The notes beneath the pieces are model-generated. The model made no database searches. It worked only from the letters and a program-made list of their open reading frames with translations, and had not been told where the DNA came from. DNA of 64,000 nucleotides from Alphaproteobacteria bacterium UBA3612 (GTDB taxonomy: Bacteria; Pseudomonadota; Alphaproteobacteria; Sphingomonadales; Sphingomonadaceae): assembly GCA_002375465.1 (NCBI GenBank), contig DFLT01000012.1:186485-250484 (forward strand), written 5' to 3'. The position numbers were made by a program, and so were the translations under genes. Positions 15,266 through 23,442 of the stretch are shown here, one piece after another. Every line of letters starts with the position of its first letter. The first letter of the stretch is position 1.

Positions 15266-16762
15266 TCAGTTTCGCATGGCGCGCAGGCGATCACGCGCCT
15301 CTCGCGTCGCCTTTGCAGCGCGATCATCAGTTTCCGGTGCGGCATTGTCAGCCTGCGCCGGGGGAGGGCTGGAGGGGGCCTCGGCGACCAGCAGCGGGAG
15401 AGTATCTTGTGACAGGGTTAGAGGTTCCAACTGCTCGACAAGGACCGCAGGCTCGTCCGCTTCGGCCAGCACGGCTATTTCCACAGGAAGTTTGCGAGTC
15501 TGCGGCGCAGGCGATGGCGGAGGGCTGTTCGATGAGGGGGCGGCGGACGTGTCGGCGACGGAGGCCGAAGCCCTCTCACCTGCGAACAACGGCTCCGTAG
15601 GTTCGGAATAGGTCAGGGCGCCGTCGATCCGCGTGGCCGATCCTGCCTCACCTGATCCAGTATCACCTGATCCAGTATCACCTGATGCCGGTTCCCCGGA
15701 ACCCGCGCCCTCATGGTGCGACCTGTTCAGCACGGCGACCTCCTGCTGCCCTGTTGCGGTGGCCGAGCGGTCGCCGATCTCGTCAGCTCCGTTGAGGGGC
15801 CTGATCGGCTGTGGCGCCAGGAACAGGGCATAGGATGCTGCCAGGCCCGCGATCAATGCCGCGCCTGTACCGAACGCCTTGCCCCGGCGCGACCTCGATA
15901 CGCGGCCTTCCTCCTGCGGGCTGATGGCGGCAATGGCTGGCCCCTGCGGAGCGCCGTCGTTTTCGTTCCGCTCGACAAGTGAAATTTCGCTGTCGCCTCT
16001 CGGCCGCGAGAGGGGGACGGATGCGTGCGGAGACATTGCGGGATCGTCCGTCGCCATGCGTCTCTGATTCTTCAGCGCCAGTCGCGCGGCGGCCAGATCG
16101 ACATGGTCAGGCTCGACCGTCCCTGCATTTTCCAGTGTCGCCTCGATTGCAGCGGATCGCAGCAGGGAGCGCACCAGACGCGGCCGTCCTTCGGCATGCA
16201 GCGAAATCCGCCTGAGGGTGCCCCCCCACAATTCCAGATCACCGCAAAGCGCCGTAGCAAGCCGTGCAACCTCTTCCGGGGTTAGCGGGTCGAGACGAAC
16301 GATGGTGAGTTCTGCGCCAGCGGGCAGGGCCCGGACATCGTCCGGGCGCGCGGCGACGATGATGCTGGGCCGACCGGCGGCCACGCGCTCGCTCAGGCAG
16401 TCGCGTCCCGCATCGTCCAGATCCTCCGCCTCGTCGACCAAAAGCAAATCAGGCGTCTGGCATTCCATGCCGCCAAGTGCGGCGCCCCGGGCAGCGAGCA
16501 GGATCGCGCCAAAATGTGTCGCCCAGTCCCTCTCGATGCGGCGCAACAACGCGCTTTTTCCGACACCCGGAAAGCCCGCCAGCAGAATGAGAGTCCGCCC
16601 CGCCGCCACATGATCGAAAATCGTTGCAGACGCAGCAATCTCCGCTTCGGAACGCAGATAATTGTCCGGGCCCGCATCCACCGTCGACAGCAATGTCATA
16701 TCAAGAGGAGCGCTGCCCCCTTCGTTGGGAGTATTGGCAAAGCTGGAAGACGGGCGGTGCAC
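15266..16762 (-). CDS. Membrane-anchored AAA ATPase, ExeA/GspA-like N-domain with long low-complexity periplasmic tail
   Basis: The 498-residue protein has an ATPase domain: Walker A G-F-P-G-V-G-K-S at 63-70, Walker B D-L-L-L-V-D-E-A-E-D at 105-114, and an ExeA-like R-L-D-P-L-T-P-E-E-V-A-R-L near 156-168. A basic R-S-R-R-G-K stretch then leads into one membrane segment (about 298-316). The last 180 residues should be periplasmic; they are rich in Pro, Ala, Ser and acidic residues and include S-G-D-T-G repeats. I see no peptidoglycan-binding domain there, unlike ExeA. The start is GTG 16762, with GAGG 8 nt upstream; ATG 16699 is weaker. The outer-membrane barrel gene follows 10 nt later, suggesting a trans-envelope pair. 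The role is unknown. Confidence 0.78.
   Translation of the reverse strand: MHRPSSSFANTPNEGGSAPLDMTLLSTVDAGPDNYLRSEAEIAASATIFDHVAAGRTLILLAGFPGVGKSALLRRIERDWATHFGAILLAARGAALGGMECQTPDLLLVDEAEDLDDAGRDCLSERVAAGRPSIIVAARPDDVRALPAGAELTIVRLDPLTPEEVARLATALCGDLELWGGTLRRISLHAEGRPRLVRSLLRSAAIEATLENAGTVEPDHVDLAAARLALKNQRRMATDDPAMSPHASVPLSRPRGDSEISLVERNENDGAPQGPAIAAISPQEEGRVSRSRRGKAFGTGAALIAGLAASYALFLAPQPIRPLNGADEIGDRSATATGQQEVAVLNRSHHEGAGSGEPASGDTGSGDTGSGEAGSATRIDGALTYSEPTEPLFAGERASASVADTSAAPSSNSPPPSPAPQTRKLPVEIAVLAEADEPAVLVEQLEPLTLSQDTLPLLVAEAPSSPPPAQADNAAPETDDRAAKATREARDRLRAMRN
15646..15690. repeat. Three 15-nt tandem repeats inside the ATPase gene
   Basis: Three adjacent 15-nt units (CCTCACCTGATCCAG, then two beginning TATCACCTGAT, the last diverged) encode the repeated S-G-D-T-G / S-G-E-A-G pentapeptides of the periplasmic tail. 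The unit length is a multiple of three, so copy-number change would keep the frame. Confidence 0.8.
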
Positions 16763-16881
16763 CGCGGACCTCGTTTCATGGCTGTCGGGGACGAAATATG
16801 AAGATGACCGGAAAGAAGTTTGCAGCGCGTACCGTATGAAATATAGCTAATTTTCGTTCGAAAGCAACAATGGCGCAGTGG

Positions 16882-18432
16882 CTACTCAATGACAGCTGGG
16901 GACGATCCAGCCTGCAACGGCGCACGCTTAAGCAGGAATACGAGCGGGATTGCCGCCATGCTGAGCCACATGATTAGCCAGAAATCGTCCAGATAGGCGA
17001 TCATCAGCGCCTGGCGGCTGATTTCTGCGTCGATCAGGGCGAACAACTGGTTCCCCATTTCACCGAAACGGGTCGCTTGCTGGGGATCGAACGAAAAGAT
17101 GCTGTAGCTGGTGACGTGCGCCGACAGATCGGCATGGCTGACCTGCAGGTTGCGGGCCAGAAATGTGGATACTACCGAAATGCCGATGGAGGCACCGACG
17201 CTCCTCAACAGGTTGAGCAGGCTGGAGCCGTCTGTGCGGGCGCTGGGTGGCAGTGTCGCAAATGCCAGCGTGTTGAGCGGGATGAAGACAAAACCCATGC
17301 CCAGCCCCTGCACGAACCCGGACGTAACGATCGGCCACCAGCCCATTTCCAGGGACCAGGTGGTCATCCACCACAGGGATACCGCCGCCAGGATCATGCC
17401 AAAGCCGATCAACCAGCGTGAATCCACTCTGCCCATCAACTGCCCCGCCAGCGCCATCGATATCAGCACCCCAATTCCGCGCGGTGCCAGCAACAGTCCG
17501 GTATCGATGACCGGATAGCCATAGAGCTGCTGCAACATCGTCGGCAGCAGGGCCATGGTCGCAAACATCATGACGCCAATGACGATCATGAACAGCAGCG
17601 ATGTCATCAGATTCCTGTCCGTCAGCAAAACGCGACTGAACATCGGAGATTTTGCTGTCGCCATGTGGATGCCGAACACCCAGAGAGCAGCCACTGCAAC
17701 GCCGATCTCGATCAGGATTTCCGTGCTGTGCAGCCAGTCCTCGCCCTGCCCGCGATCCAGCAGCAATTGTAGCGCGGCCAGCCCCAGGGCGAGCATGGAG
17801 AAGCCGAAAAGGTCGAAGCTGCGCCGGCTGGGCGGCCTGCGCGGCAATAGCCACCACAACAAGGCAACGCACAGGATACCAATCGGCAGATTAACATAGA
17901 AAACCCAGCGCCAGCTGTAATTTTCAGTGAGGAGCCCGCCAAGCACGGGGCCGGTGATCGGGCCGATCATGACGCCCATTCCCCAGATCGACATGGCCTT
18001 TCCGTGGCGCTCCGGCGGATTGATATCGAGAAGGACGGTCTGGGAAAGGGGGCCGATAAAGGCGCCGGCGATACCCTGCAGCACACGGAAGGCGACCATC
18101 TCCTCCAGGCTGGTGGCGATGCCGCACAGCATGGAGGCTCCCACGAAACCGATCGCCGAAAACAGGAACAGGTTCCGCGCACCGACCCGGTCGGCCAGCC
18201 AGCCGGTGATGGGAATGGCAATGGCACTTGCGACGATATAGCTGGTCAGCACCCAAGTAATCGTGTCGACCGTGGCACCCAGGCTCGCCTGCATGTGGGG
18301 CAGGGCGACGTTGGCAATTGTCGAATCGAGCACTTGCATGACCGTGGCCAGCATGACGCCGATGGTAAGCAGACCTCTATGGGCGACCGGCGTATTGGCC
18401 TGTCCGACGATGGACCGGTCAGCGGCTGGCAT
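16882..18432 (-). CDS. emrB: DHA2-family drug:H+ antiporter, EmrB/QacA type
   Basis: The 516-residue protein has the 14-helix pattern of DHA2 MFS transporters: a first helix containing M-Q-V-L-D-S-T-I-A-N-V-A-L-P (motif D1), G-W-L-A-D-R-V-G-A-R (motif A) near 77-86, and the antiporter motif C G-P-I-T-G-P-V-L-G-G near 154-163. It would act in the inner membrane with the EmrA-like adaptor encoded just upstream, whose end it overlaps by 14 nt. No outer-membrane TolC-like gene is next to it, so a TolC from elsewhere is expected. The exported compound is unknown. Confidence 0.94.
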   Translation of the reverse strand: MPAADRSIVGQANTPVAHRGLLTIGVMLATVMQVLDSTIANVALPHMQASLGATVDTITWVLTSYIVASAIAIPITGWLADRVGARNLFLFSAIGFVGASMLCGIATSLEEMVAFRVLQGIAGAFIGPLSQTVLLDINPPERHGKAMSIWGMGVMIGPITGPVLGGLLTENYSWRWVFYVNLPIGILCVALLWWLLPRRPPSRRSFDLFGFSMLALGLAALQLLLDRGQGEDWLHSTEILIEIGVAVAALWVFGIHMATAKSPMFSRVLLTDRNLMTSLLFMIVIGVMMFATMALLPTMLQQLYGYPVIDTGLLLAPRGIGVLISMALAGQLMGRVDSRWLIGFGMILAAVSLWWMTTWSLEMGWWPIVTSGFVQGLGMGFVFIPLNTLAFATLPPSARTDGSSLLNLLRSVGASIGISVVSTFLARNLQVSHADLSAHVTSYSIFSFDPQQATRFGEMGNQLFALIDAEISRQALMIAYLDDFWLIMWLSMAAIPLVFLLKRAPLQAGSSPAVIE

Positions 18433-19495
18433 GATCCGCGCCTTCGATGTCTACCGATACATGCGCCGAAAGGCCGGTGATCAGCGGTCGAGGCGAGGGG
18501 GAGTCGAGTTCCAGGCGAACGGGCACGCGTTGCGTCACCTTTACCCAATTTCCATTGGCATTCTGGGCGGGAAGAAGGGCGAAGCTGGACCCCGTGCCGG
18601 CGCCGATGCTGGCCACATGCCCGTCGAGTTCCAGCCCGTCATAGGCGTCTATGGAAATCTTCGCCGGCTGGCCGGGGCGGATCTGGTTCAGATCGGTTTC
18701 CTTGTAATTCGCCTCGATCCAGCTCTCGCCGCGAACTACCAGGCTTAGCGCCGGGACGCCCGAAACCATCACCTGACCGACCTGCAGCCGATCGGCCTGG
18801 CTGACAGTGCCGGCGGCGGGGGCGAGGACGGACGTGCGCGCCAGATCCAGGCGCGCCTTTTCCACCTTTGCCAGCGCGGATGCCACCGCCGGATAGGTGC
18901 TCGCCCCGCCTCTCGAGAGCGATGCCTGCGCTCGCGTGCGGGCGGCGAGGGCGGCATTCAGTTTTTCCCGCGCGACGGCGACGCCATGTTCCGCCGCCTG
19001 GAACCGGGTTCGGGTCGTGAAGCCGCGGTCCATCAATTCGCTCTGCCGTTGATAATCGTCCTGCGCGAATGCCAGATCCTCGCGCGCGGCGGCGATCTTG
19101 ACTTCGGTGCCGCCAATATCCGTTTGCAGACCGCCCACATCGACCTTCGCGGTCGCCAAATCGGCCTCTGCCGCGGCCAGCGCGATGCGATAGGGGTCGG
19201 GATCGATACGGAACAGCAGGTCGCCTGCCTCGACCTCTGTATTTTCAGCAGCGGAAACCTCGACGATGCGGCCGGTCACGTCGGGGCTGATCGATACGAC
19301 GTTCTGATGAACATAGGCATTGTCCGTGCTGACAGTCTTGCCCGACATCAGCCATAAATAGGTTCCGATCGCCAGTAACAGCAGCGGAACGGACAGCATG
19401 ATCAGCAGGCGTGATGGACCGCGCTTCCCGGGGGTTTCGTCCGCCATGGGACGTTGCTGCGCAGAGGACGGGAATTGCGGATCAGCCTCAGCCAT
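18419..19495 (-). CDS. emrA: EmrA/HlyD-family membrane fusion protein
   Basis: This periplasmic adaptor of a tripartite efflux pump is 358 residues long. It has a short cytoplasmic head, one membrane segment (about 30-48, L-L-I-M-L-S-V-P-L-L-L-L-A-I), and the lipoyl/HlyD half V-S-T-D-N-A-Y-V-H-Q-N-V-V. A coiled-coil hairpin covers about 100-215, and a beta-barrel with T-S-V-L-A-P-A-A-G-T-V follows. The ATG lies inside the end of marR (8-nt overlap) and the stop lies inside emrB, so the three genes are coupled. Confidence 0.94.
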   Translation of the reverse strand: MAEADPQFPSSAQQRPMADETPGKRGPSRLLIMLSVPLLLLAIGTYLWLMSGKTVSTDNAYVHQNVVSISPDVTGRIVEVSAAENTEVEAGDLLFRIDPDPYRIALAAAEADLATAKVDVGGLQTDIGGTEVKIAAAREDLAFAQDDYQRQSELMDRGFTTRTRFQAAEHGVAVAREKLNAALAARTRAQASLSRGGASTYPAVASALAKVEKARLDLARTSVLAPAAGTVSQADRLQVGQVMVSGVPALSLVVRGESWIEANYKETDLNQIRPGQPAKISIDAYDGLELDGHVASIGAGTGSSFALLPAQNANGNWVKVTQRVPVRLELDSPSPRPLITGLSAHVSVDIEGADHASR

Positions 19496-19934
19496 GAGCG
19501 CGTTTTCCTTCGCTTGCGGGACTCGTCAGACCGTCCCGCACCTTGTTGAGCAGATGGCCCAGCTGTTCGATCTCGTCTGCCGACAGACTGCTCGTTGCGG
19601 CCGCGGAGACGCCCGTGCCCACATCGCGCAGCTGATCGATCAGCGGCCGGGCGGGCTCCTTCAAATAGATCAGCCACGCGCGCCGGTCGTTGGGATCGCG
19701 GCGCCGTTCAACCAGCGATGCCTCTGCCAGGCGGTCGACCATTCGGCACAGGCTGATCGGCTCCACCTCCAGCCGTTCGGCCAGACTGGCCTGTTTTATG
19801 CCCTCTTCGCGCGAAAGGCTCAGAAGCACACGCCACTGTGCCCGCGTGACGCCCAGCGTACTGGCGTCCGCGTCGAAACGCCGGCGAAGCAGACGACCGA
19901 CGTCGGAGATCAAAAAACCCAGATTTTCGTTCAT
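19488..19934 (-). CDS. MarR-family transcriptional repressor of the emrAB genes
   Basis: The 148-residue product (MNENLGFLISDVGRLLRRRF...) is a MarR winged-helix dimer. The recognition region is I-K-Q-A-S-L-A-E-R-L-E-V-E-P-I-S-L-C-R-M-V-D-R-L, and the wing contains R-R-D-P-N-D-R-R-A, the conserved D-x-R-x-R motif. I use ATG 19934; a GTG 21 nt upstream would place the operator inside the gene. The gene heads marR-emrA-emrB, and a palindrome sits 13 nt before its start, so it probably represses itself and the pump until a drug binds. Confidence 0.92.
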   Translation of the reverse strand: MNENLGFLISDVGRLLRRRFDADASTLGVTRAQWRVLLSLSREEGIKQASLAERLEVEPISLCRMVDRLAEASLVERRRDPNDRRAWLIYLKEPARPLIDQLRDVGTGVSAAATSSLSADEIEQLGHLLNKVRDGLTSPASEGKRAHG

Positions 19935-19947
19935 GAGCGCAAATATA

Positions 19948-19961
19948 ATAAGCACGCTTAT
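19948..19961. promoter_or_regulatory. Palindromic MarR operator candidate
   Basis: ATAAGC-AC-GCTTAT is a perfect 6-bp inverted repeat with a 2-nt centre, in an AT-rich stretch directly upstream of marR. Position and shape fit a MarR-family autoregulatory site; binding is inferred. Confidence 0.6.
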
Positions 19962-20009
19962 GAATTCAACATGAGTCTTCCTTGTGCAGAGCGAAGAGCC
20001 GCTGGTGCG

Positions 20010-20813
20010 TCAGTCTAGCGCTATGTCCGGTGCGTCTTCCTGCTTCATCCCGACGGTATGATAGCCGGCGTCGACATGGTGCGTCTCGCCGGTAACGCCG
20101 CTCGCCAAATCGGACAGCAGGTAAAGGCCCGCGCCGCCGACATCCTTGATGGTGACATTACGGCGCAGGGGACTGTTCAGTTCATTCCACTTCAAGATAT
20201 AGCGGAAATCGCCGATTCCCGACGCCGCCAGCGTCTTGATCGGACCGGCGCTGAGGGCGTTCACGCGGATCCCCTCCGGACCGAAATCATTGGCAAGATA
20301 CTGCACGCTGGTTTCCAGCGCTGATTTGGCGACGCCCATCACATTATAATGCGGGACAACCTTTTCGGCGCCATAATAGCTCAGCGTCAGTAGGCTGCCG
20401 CCATTTGGCATCATGGCAGCCGCGCGCTGTGCGCAGGCGGTAAAGCTGTAAACCGAAATGTTCATGGTGTTCAGGAAGTTGTCCAGGCTCGTGTCGGCAT
20501 ATTTGCCGCGCAATTCGCCCTTGTCGGAAAAGCCGATGGCGTGGACCAGAAAGTCGATGCTGTCCCAGCGTGCCTTTAATTCGTCAAAGGCGGTGTCGAG
20601 CGCGTCCATCGACGAAACATCGCATTCGATCAGGAAGTCGCTGCCCACCTGCTCGGCAAGCGGAGCCACGCGCTTCTTCAGCGCCTCGCCTTGATATGAG
20701 AATGCCAGGTCAGCGCCGTGTTCATGCAGCGCCTGCGCAATGCCCCAGGCCAATGACCTGTCATTGGCCAGCCCCATGATCAAGCCGCGTTTTCCCTGCA
20801 TCAGTCCCGACAT
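20010..20813 (-). CDS. fabI: Enoyl-[acyl-carrier-protein] reductase (NADH)
   Basis: FabI carries out the last reduction of each fatty-acid elongation cycle. The 267-residue SDR starts M-S-G-L-M-Q-G-K-R-G-L-I-M-G-L-A-N-D-R-S, the FabI variant of the nucleotide loop. It carries Tyr156 and Lys163 (Y-N-V-M-G-V-A-K), the same numbers as in E. coli FabI, plus Tyr146/147. The ATG follows the stop of the YihY gene immediately (TAAATG). FabI is the usual target of triclosan-type inhibitors. Confidence 0.96.
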   Translation of the reverse strand: MSGLMQGKRGLIMGLANDRSLAWGIAQALHEHGADLAFSYQGEALKKRVAPLAEQVGSDFLIECDVSSMDALDTAFDELKARWDSIDFLVHAIGFSDKGELRGKYADTSLDNFLNTMNISVYSFTACAQRAAAMMPNGGSLLTLSYYGAEKVVPHYNVMGVAKSALETSVQYLANDFGPEGIRVNALSAGPIKTLAASGIGDFRYILKWNELNSPLRRNVTIKDVGGAGLYLLSDLASGVTGETHHVDAGYHTVGMKQEDAPDIALD

Positions 20814-21710
20814 TTACAAGCCTTCCAATTTCAATTGGTCTTCCTTTAGCTTCGCCGTGGCGGTCAAGGCCAGCGCCGCGTTCAAATGAGCGCCGAGAAC
20901 GAATCCCAGGCCGACGATGAAGAAAAAAATCAATGTGACCATGACACCGGCGAGGGGGCCGTAAAAGCGGTCGGTATTCGCAAAATTTGCCAGAACCCAC
21001 GGCAGGATGTTGGTGCCGCCGATCCAGACGCAGGTCGTGGCAAGCGCGCCCGGCCATTTTGGCCAGCCTGCCCGATATTCTCGCGGGGTCAGGCTGGTGA
21101 ACAGGATGTAAAGCGCCAGAAACAGCGCGACCATCGGCCCCAGGCGCAGGCTTTGGAGCATCCCGATGTCCAAATTGGGGATAAGCCGTTCCACCAATTG
21201 CTCTACACCCACCAGCAGGAACTGGCTGGCAAATGCCACAAGCATCAGCAGAACGCTGCCCAAAATGATTGCGAAGCTGAGCAGTCGTCGCTGCCAGATC
21301 GGTCGGATGGCCTTGAAACCATAGGCCTTGTAAAGGATCAGGCGGATGGTTTCGACATAGCTGGCCGTCGTCCACAGCGCCACGACGATCGACAGCGTGA
21401 TCAGCCCGCTTCCACCTTCTCGCAGGATGGCTGCAATGGGTTCGGCCAGAAGATCCGCCACGCGGGGCGGCACGGTTTGCAAAAAAGTGCGCACTGCGCG
21501 CAGGCCGTCCCCCGACCGGCCAAGAAAGCCGGCGATGGATCCGATCAGCACGAAAAAGGGAAACAGCGTCAAAAGCGAAAGATAGGCGAGGTTGCCCGCA
21601 TGCAGAAACCCCTCGTCGAACACACCGACAAGCACGCGTTTCGCGACCTCGACCGGTCGGGTGCCGGACGCCAGGATCGTCTTTGCTGACCGGATAAGGT
21701 CGTTCAGCAA
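20814..21710 (-). CDS. YihY/UPF0761 (BrkB-like) inner-membrane protein
   Basis: This is a polytopic membrane protein with about six helices and the family motifs G-N-L-A-Y-L-S-L-L-T-L-F-P, L-W-T-T-A-S-Y-V-E-T-I-R, Y-R-A-G-W-P-K-W-P-G-A and F-Y-G-P-L-A-G-V. The family was once called ribonuclease BN/BrkB; neither role is supported, and the function is unknown. The frame extends into dnaJ, but there is no good start. I take TTG 21710, just after the dnaJ stop, giving 298 residues, the normal family length. An ATG at 21833 would overlap dnaJ by 116 nt. The start is therefore uncertain. Confidence 0.85.
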   Translation of the reverse strand: MLNDLIRSAKTILASGTRPVEVAKRVLVGVFDEGFLHAGNLAYLSLLTLFPFFVLIGSIAGFLGRSGDGLRAVRTFLQTVPPRVADLLAEPIAAILREGGSGLITLSIVVALWTTASYVETIRLILYKAYGFKAIRPIWQRRLLSFAIILGSVLLMLVAFASQFLLVGVEQLVERLIPNLDIGMLQSLRLGPMVALFLALYILFTSLTPREYRAGWPKWPGALATTCVWIGGTNILPWVLANFANTDRFYGPLAGVMVTLIFFFIVGLGFVLGAHLNAALALTATAKLKEDQLKLEGL

Positions 21711-21717
21711 AACCGGG

Positions 21718-22692
21718 CTACAAATCCGCGCGGGGATCTCTCGCCCGGTCCGCGTCCCAACTCTGCACAAACGCTTCCAATGCCTCGTCGCCTGCGGGTA
21801 TGTCGATTTCAATTGTGACCAGCAGGTCGCCACGCCCGGACGGCTTTTTCGAAAACCCCTTTCCCTTCAGGCGCATGACGGTTCCGCCGTTGGTGCCTTT
21901 GGGTATTGTCAGCATGACGCCGCCCGACGTGGTGGGCACGCGCACCTTCGCCCCCATCACCGCCTCCTCCAGCCGGACCGGCAGGTCGATGCGGATGTCG
22001 TCGCCATCCTTGCGGAAATATTTGTGGGGCTTGATTGACAGGGTGACACGCGCATCGCCCTTGCCACCTGGGCCTTCCTCGCCCTGGCCGGTCAGCTTGA
22101 TGGTCTGGCCGTCCTCGAAACCCTGCGGCAGCTTCACTTCGATCGTCTTGCCGTTGCGCAGGGTCACGCGCTGGGGCTTGAGCTCCGCCGCTTCCTCAAA
22201 CGGGATGGGAAGGCGATATTGTACGTCGGCGCCCTTTTGCGGCGGCGGCTGGCTTGCGCCGCCGAACGGGTTGCCGCCCGGGCGACCGCCGCCGCCCATT
22301 CCGCCGCGCCGGCCGAACAGTTCGTTCAACAGGTCGTCGGTGCCAAATTCCTGCGTACCGGCACGACCCCCACCAAAACCGCCGCCGCCAAATCCGCCTC
22401 CTCCGAAGCCGCCATTTTGGGCAGAGCCGGGCCGCGCGCCGCCGCGTCCGAAACCGAAGGGCGCCTTCTGATCGCCATTCTCGTCAATCTCGCCACGATC
22501 ATATTTGGCACGCTGTGCCTTGTCGGAAAGAATGTCATAGGCTTTCGTAACGTCCGAAAACCGTTCCGCCGCGCGCGGATTGTCCTTGTTGCGGTCGGGG
22601 TGCAGCTCCTTCGCCAGCGTGCGATAGGCGGACTTGATCGCCTTCTCATCTGCGCCGCGCGGCACACCCAGTCGTGAATAAAGATCAGCCAT
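21718..22692 (-). CDS. DnaJ-class co-chaperone, CbpA-like (no zinc finger)
   Basis: The 324-residue protein has an N-terminal J domain (1-70) with H-P-D at helix II/III (K-E-L-H-P-D-R-N-K-D-N-P). A long Gly/Phe-rich linker with repeated G-G-F-G-G-G follows (about 75-150), then two C-terminal beta domains (R-L-P-I-P-F-E-E-A to the end). The four C-x-x-C-x-G-x-G repeats of DnaJ are absent, so it is of the CbpA type. It should stimulate DnaK ATPase. The start is ATG 22692, where the J domain begins. Confidence 0.95.
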   Translation of the reverse strand: MADLYSRLGVPRGADEKAIKSAYRTLAKELHPDRNKDNPRAAERFSDVTKAYDILSDKAQRAKYDRGEIDENGDQKAPFGFGRGGARPGSAQNGGFGGGGFGGGGFGGGRAGTQEFGTDDLLNELFGRRGGMGGGGRPGGNPFGGASQPPPQKGADVQYRLPIPFEEAAELKPQRVTLRNGKTIEVKLPQGFEDGQTIKLTGQGEEGPGGKGDARVTLSIKPHKYFRKDGDDIRIDLPVRLEEAVMGAKVRVPTTSGGVMLTIPKGTNGGTVMRLKGKGFSKKPSGRGDLLVTIEIDIPAGDEALEAFVQSWDADRARDPRADL

Positions 22693-22857
22693 TCGCGTTC
22701 CGTCATCATAAAGGGCGGCCCGAATCCACACCGGATCAAACTGCCCTATTCCACTAAGACAGCGAAATAAGAGGCCGCACAAGCCTTCGCAAGCTACTGC
22801 GAACCACCTGCAAAGATCGCGGTTGTCTGCCGTGGGGGCGCTGCATAGATCGCAATC

Positions 22858-23442
22858 ATGGACCTGCCCGACGACCCCTTCGCCCTGTTCGACCGCTGGA
22901 TGGCGGAGGCAGACGCCTCCGAACCACACGATGCCAATGCCATGGCGCTGGCGACTGCGTCGGCGGCAGGAGCGCCTTCGGTGCGGATGGTATTGCTGAA
23001 GGATGTTTCGAAGGGCGGCTTCGTTTTCTACACGAATCTCGACAGCCGGAAGGGCAGGGAACTGGCCGACAATCGCGCGGCCTCACTGCTGTTTCACTGG
23101 AAATCGCTACGCCGCCAGATCCGCCTGGAAGGACAGGTCGAACCGGTCGGCGCCGAAGAGGCCGACGCCTATTTCGCCAGTCGCCCGCGCGCATCGCAGA
23201 TCGGCGCCTGGGCCAGCCTGCAGTCGAGTGAACTGGATAGCCGCTCGACGCTGGAGGATCGGGTCACCGAATTCGAGCAAACCTATGCTGACCGGGATGT
23301 TCCCCGCCCGCCAAACTGGTCCGGCTGGCGACTGATCCCCAGGGCCTTTGAATTCTGGATCGACAAGCGCAGCCGCCTGCATGAGCGGTATATCTATACC
23401 CGCGCGGGGGCAGGCTGGTCGACACATATGCTATATCCATGA
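22858..23442 (+). CDS. pdxH: Pyridoxine/pyridoxamine 5'-phosphate oxidase
   Basis: PdxH is an FMN enzyme that oxidises pyridoxine/pyridoxamine phosphate to pyridoxal phosphate. The 194-residue product has the FMN region P-S-V-R-M-V-L-L-K-D near 40-49, F-Y-T-N-L-D-S-R-K-G, R-Q-I-R-L-E-G near 83, and the C-terminal signature W-x-G-W-R-L-I-P-x-x-F-E-F-W near 160-173 followed by R-L-H-E-R. It is at the short end of the family and overlaps the next gene by ATGA. Confidence 0.96.
   Translation: MDLPDDPFALFDRWMAEADASEPHDANAMALATASAAGAPSVRMVLLKDVSKGGFVFYTNLDSRKGRELADNRAASLLFHWKSLRRQIRLEGQVEPVGAEEADAYFASRPRASQIGAWASLQSSELDSRSTLEDRVTEFEQTYADRDVPRPPNWSGWRLIPRAFEFWIDKRSRLHERYIYTRAGAGWSTHMLYP

Noticed and set aside
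15646..15690. Possible CRISPR-like or mobile repeat
   Set aside because: The 15-nt units are adjacent without spacers and lie in frame inside the ATPase gene, so they are a coding repeat.
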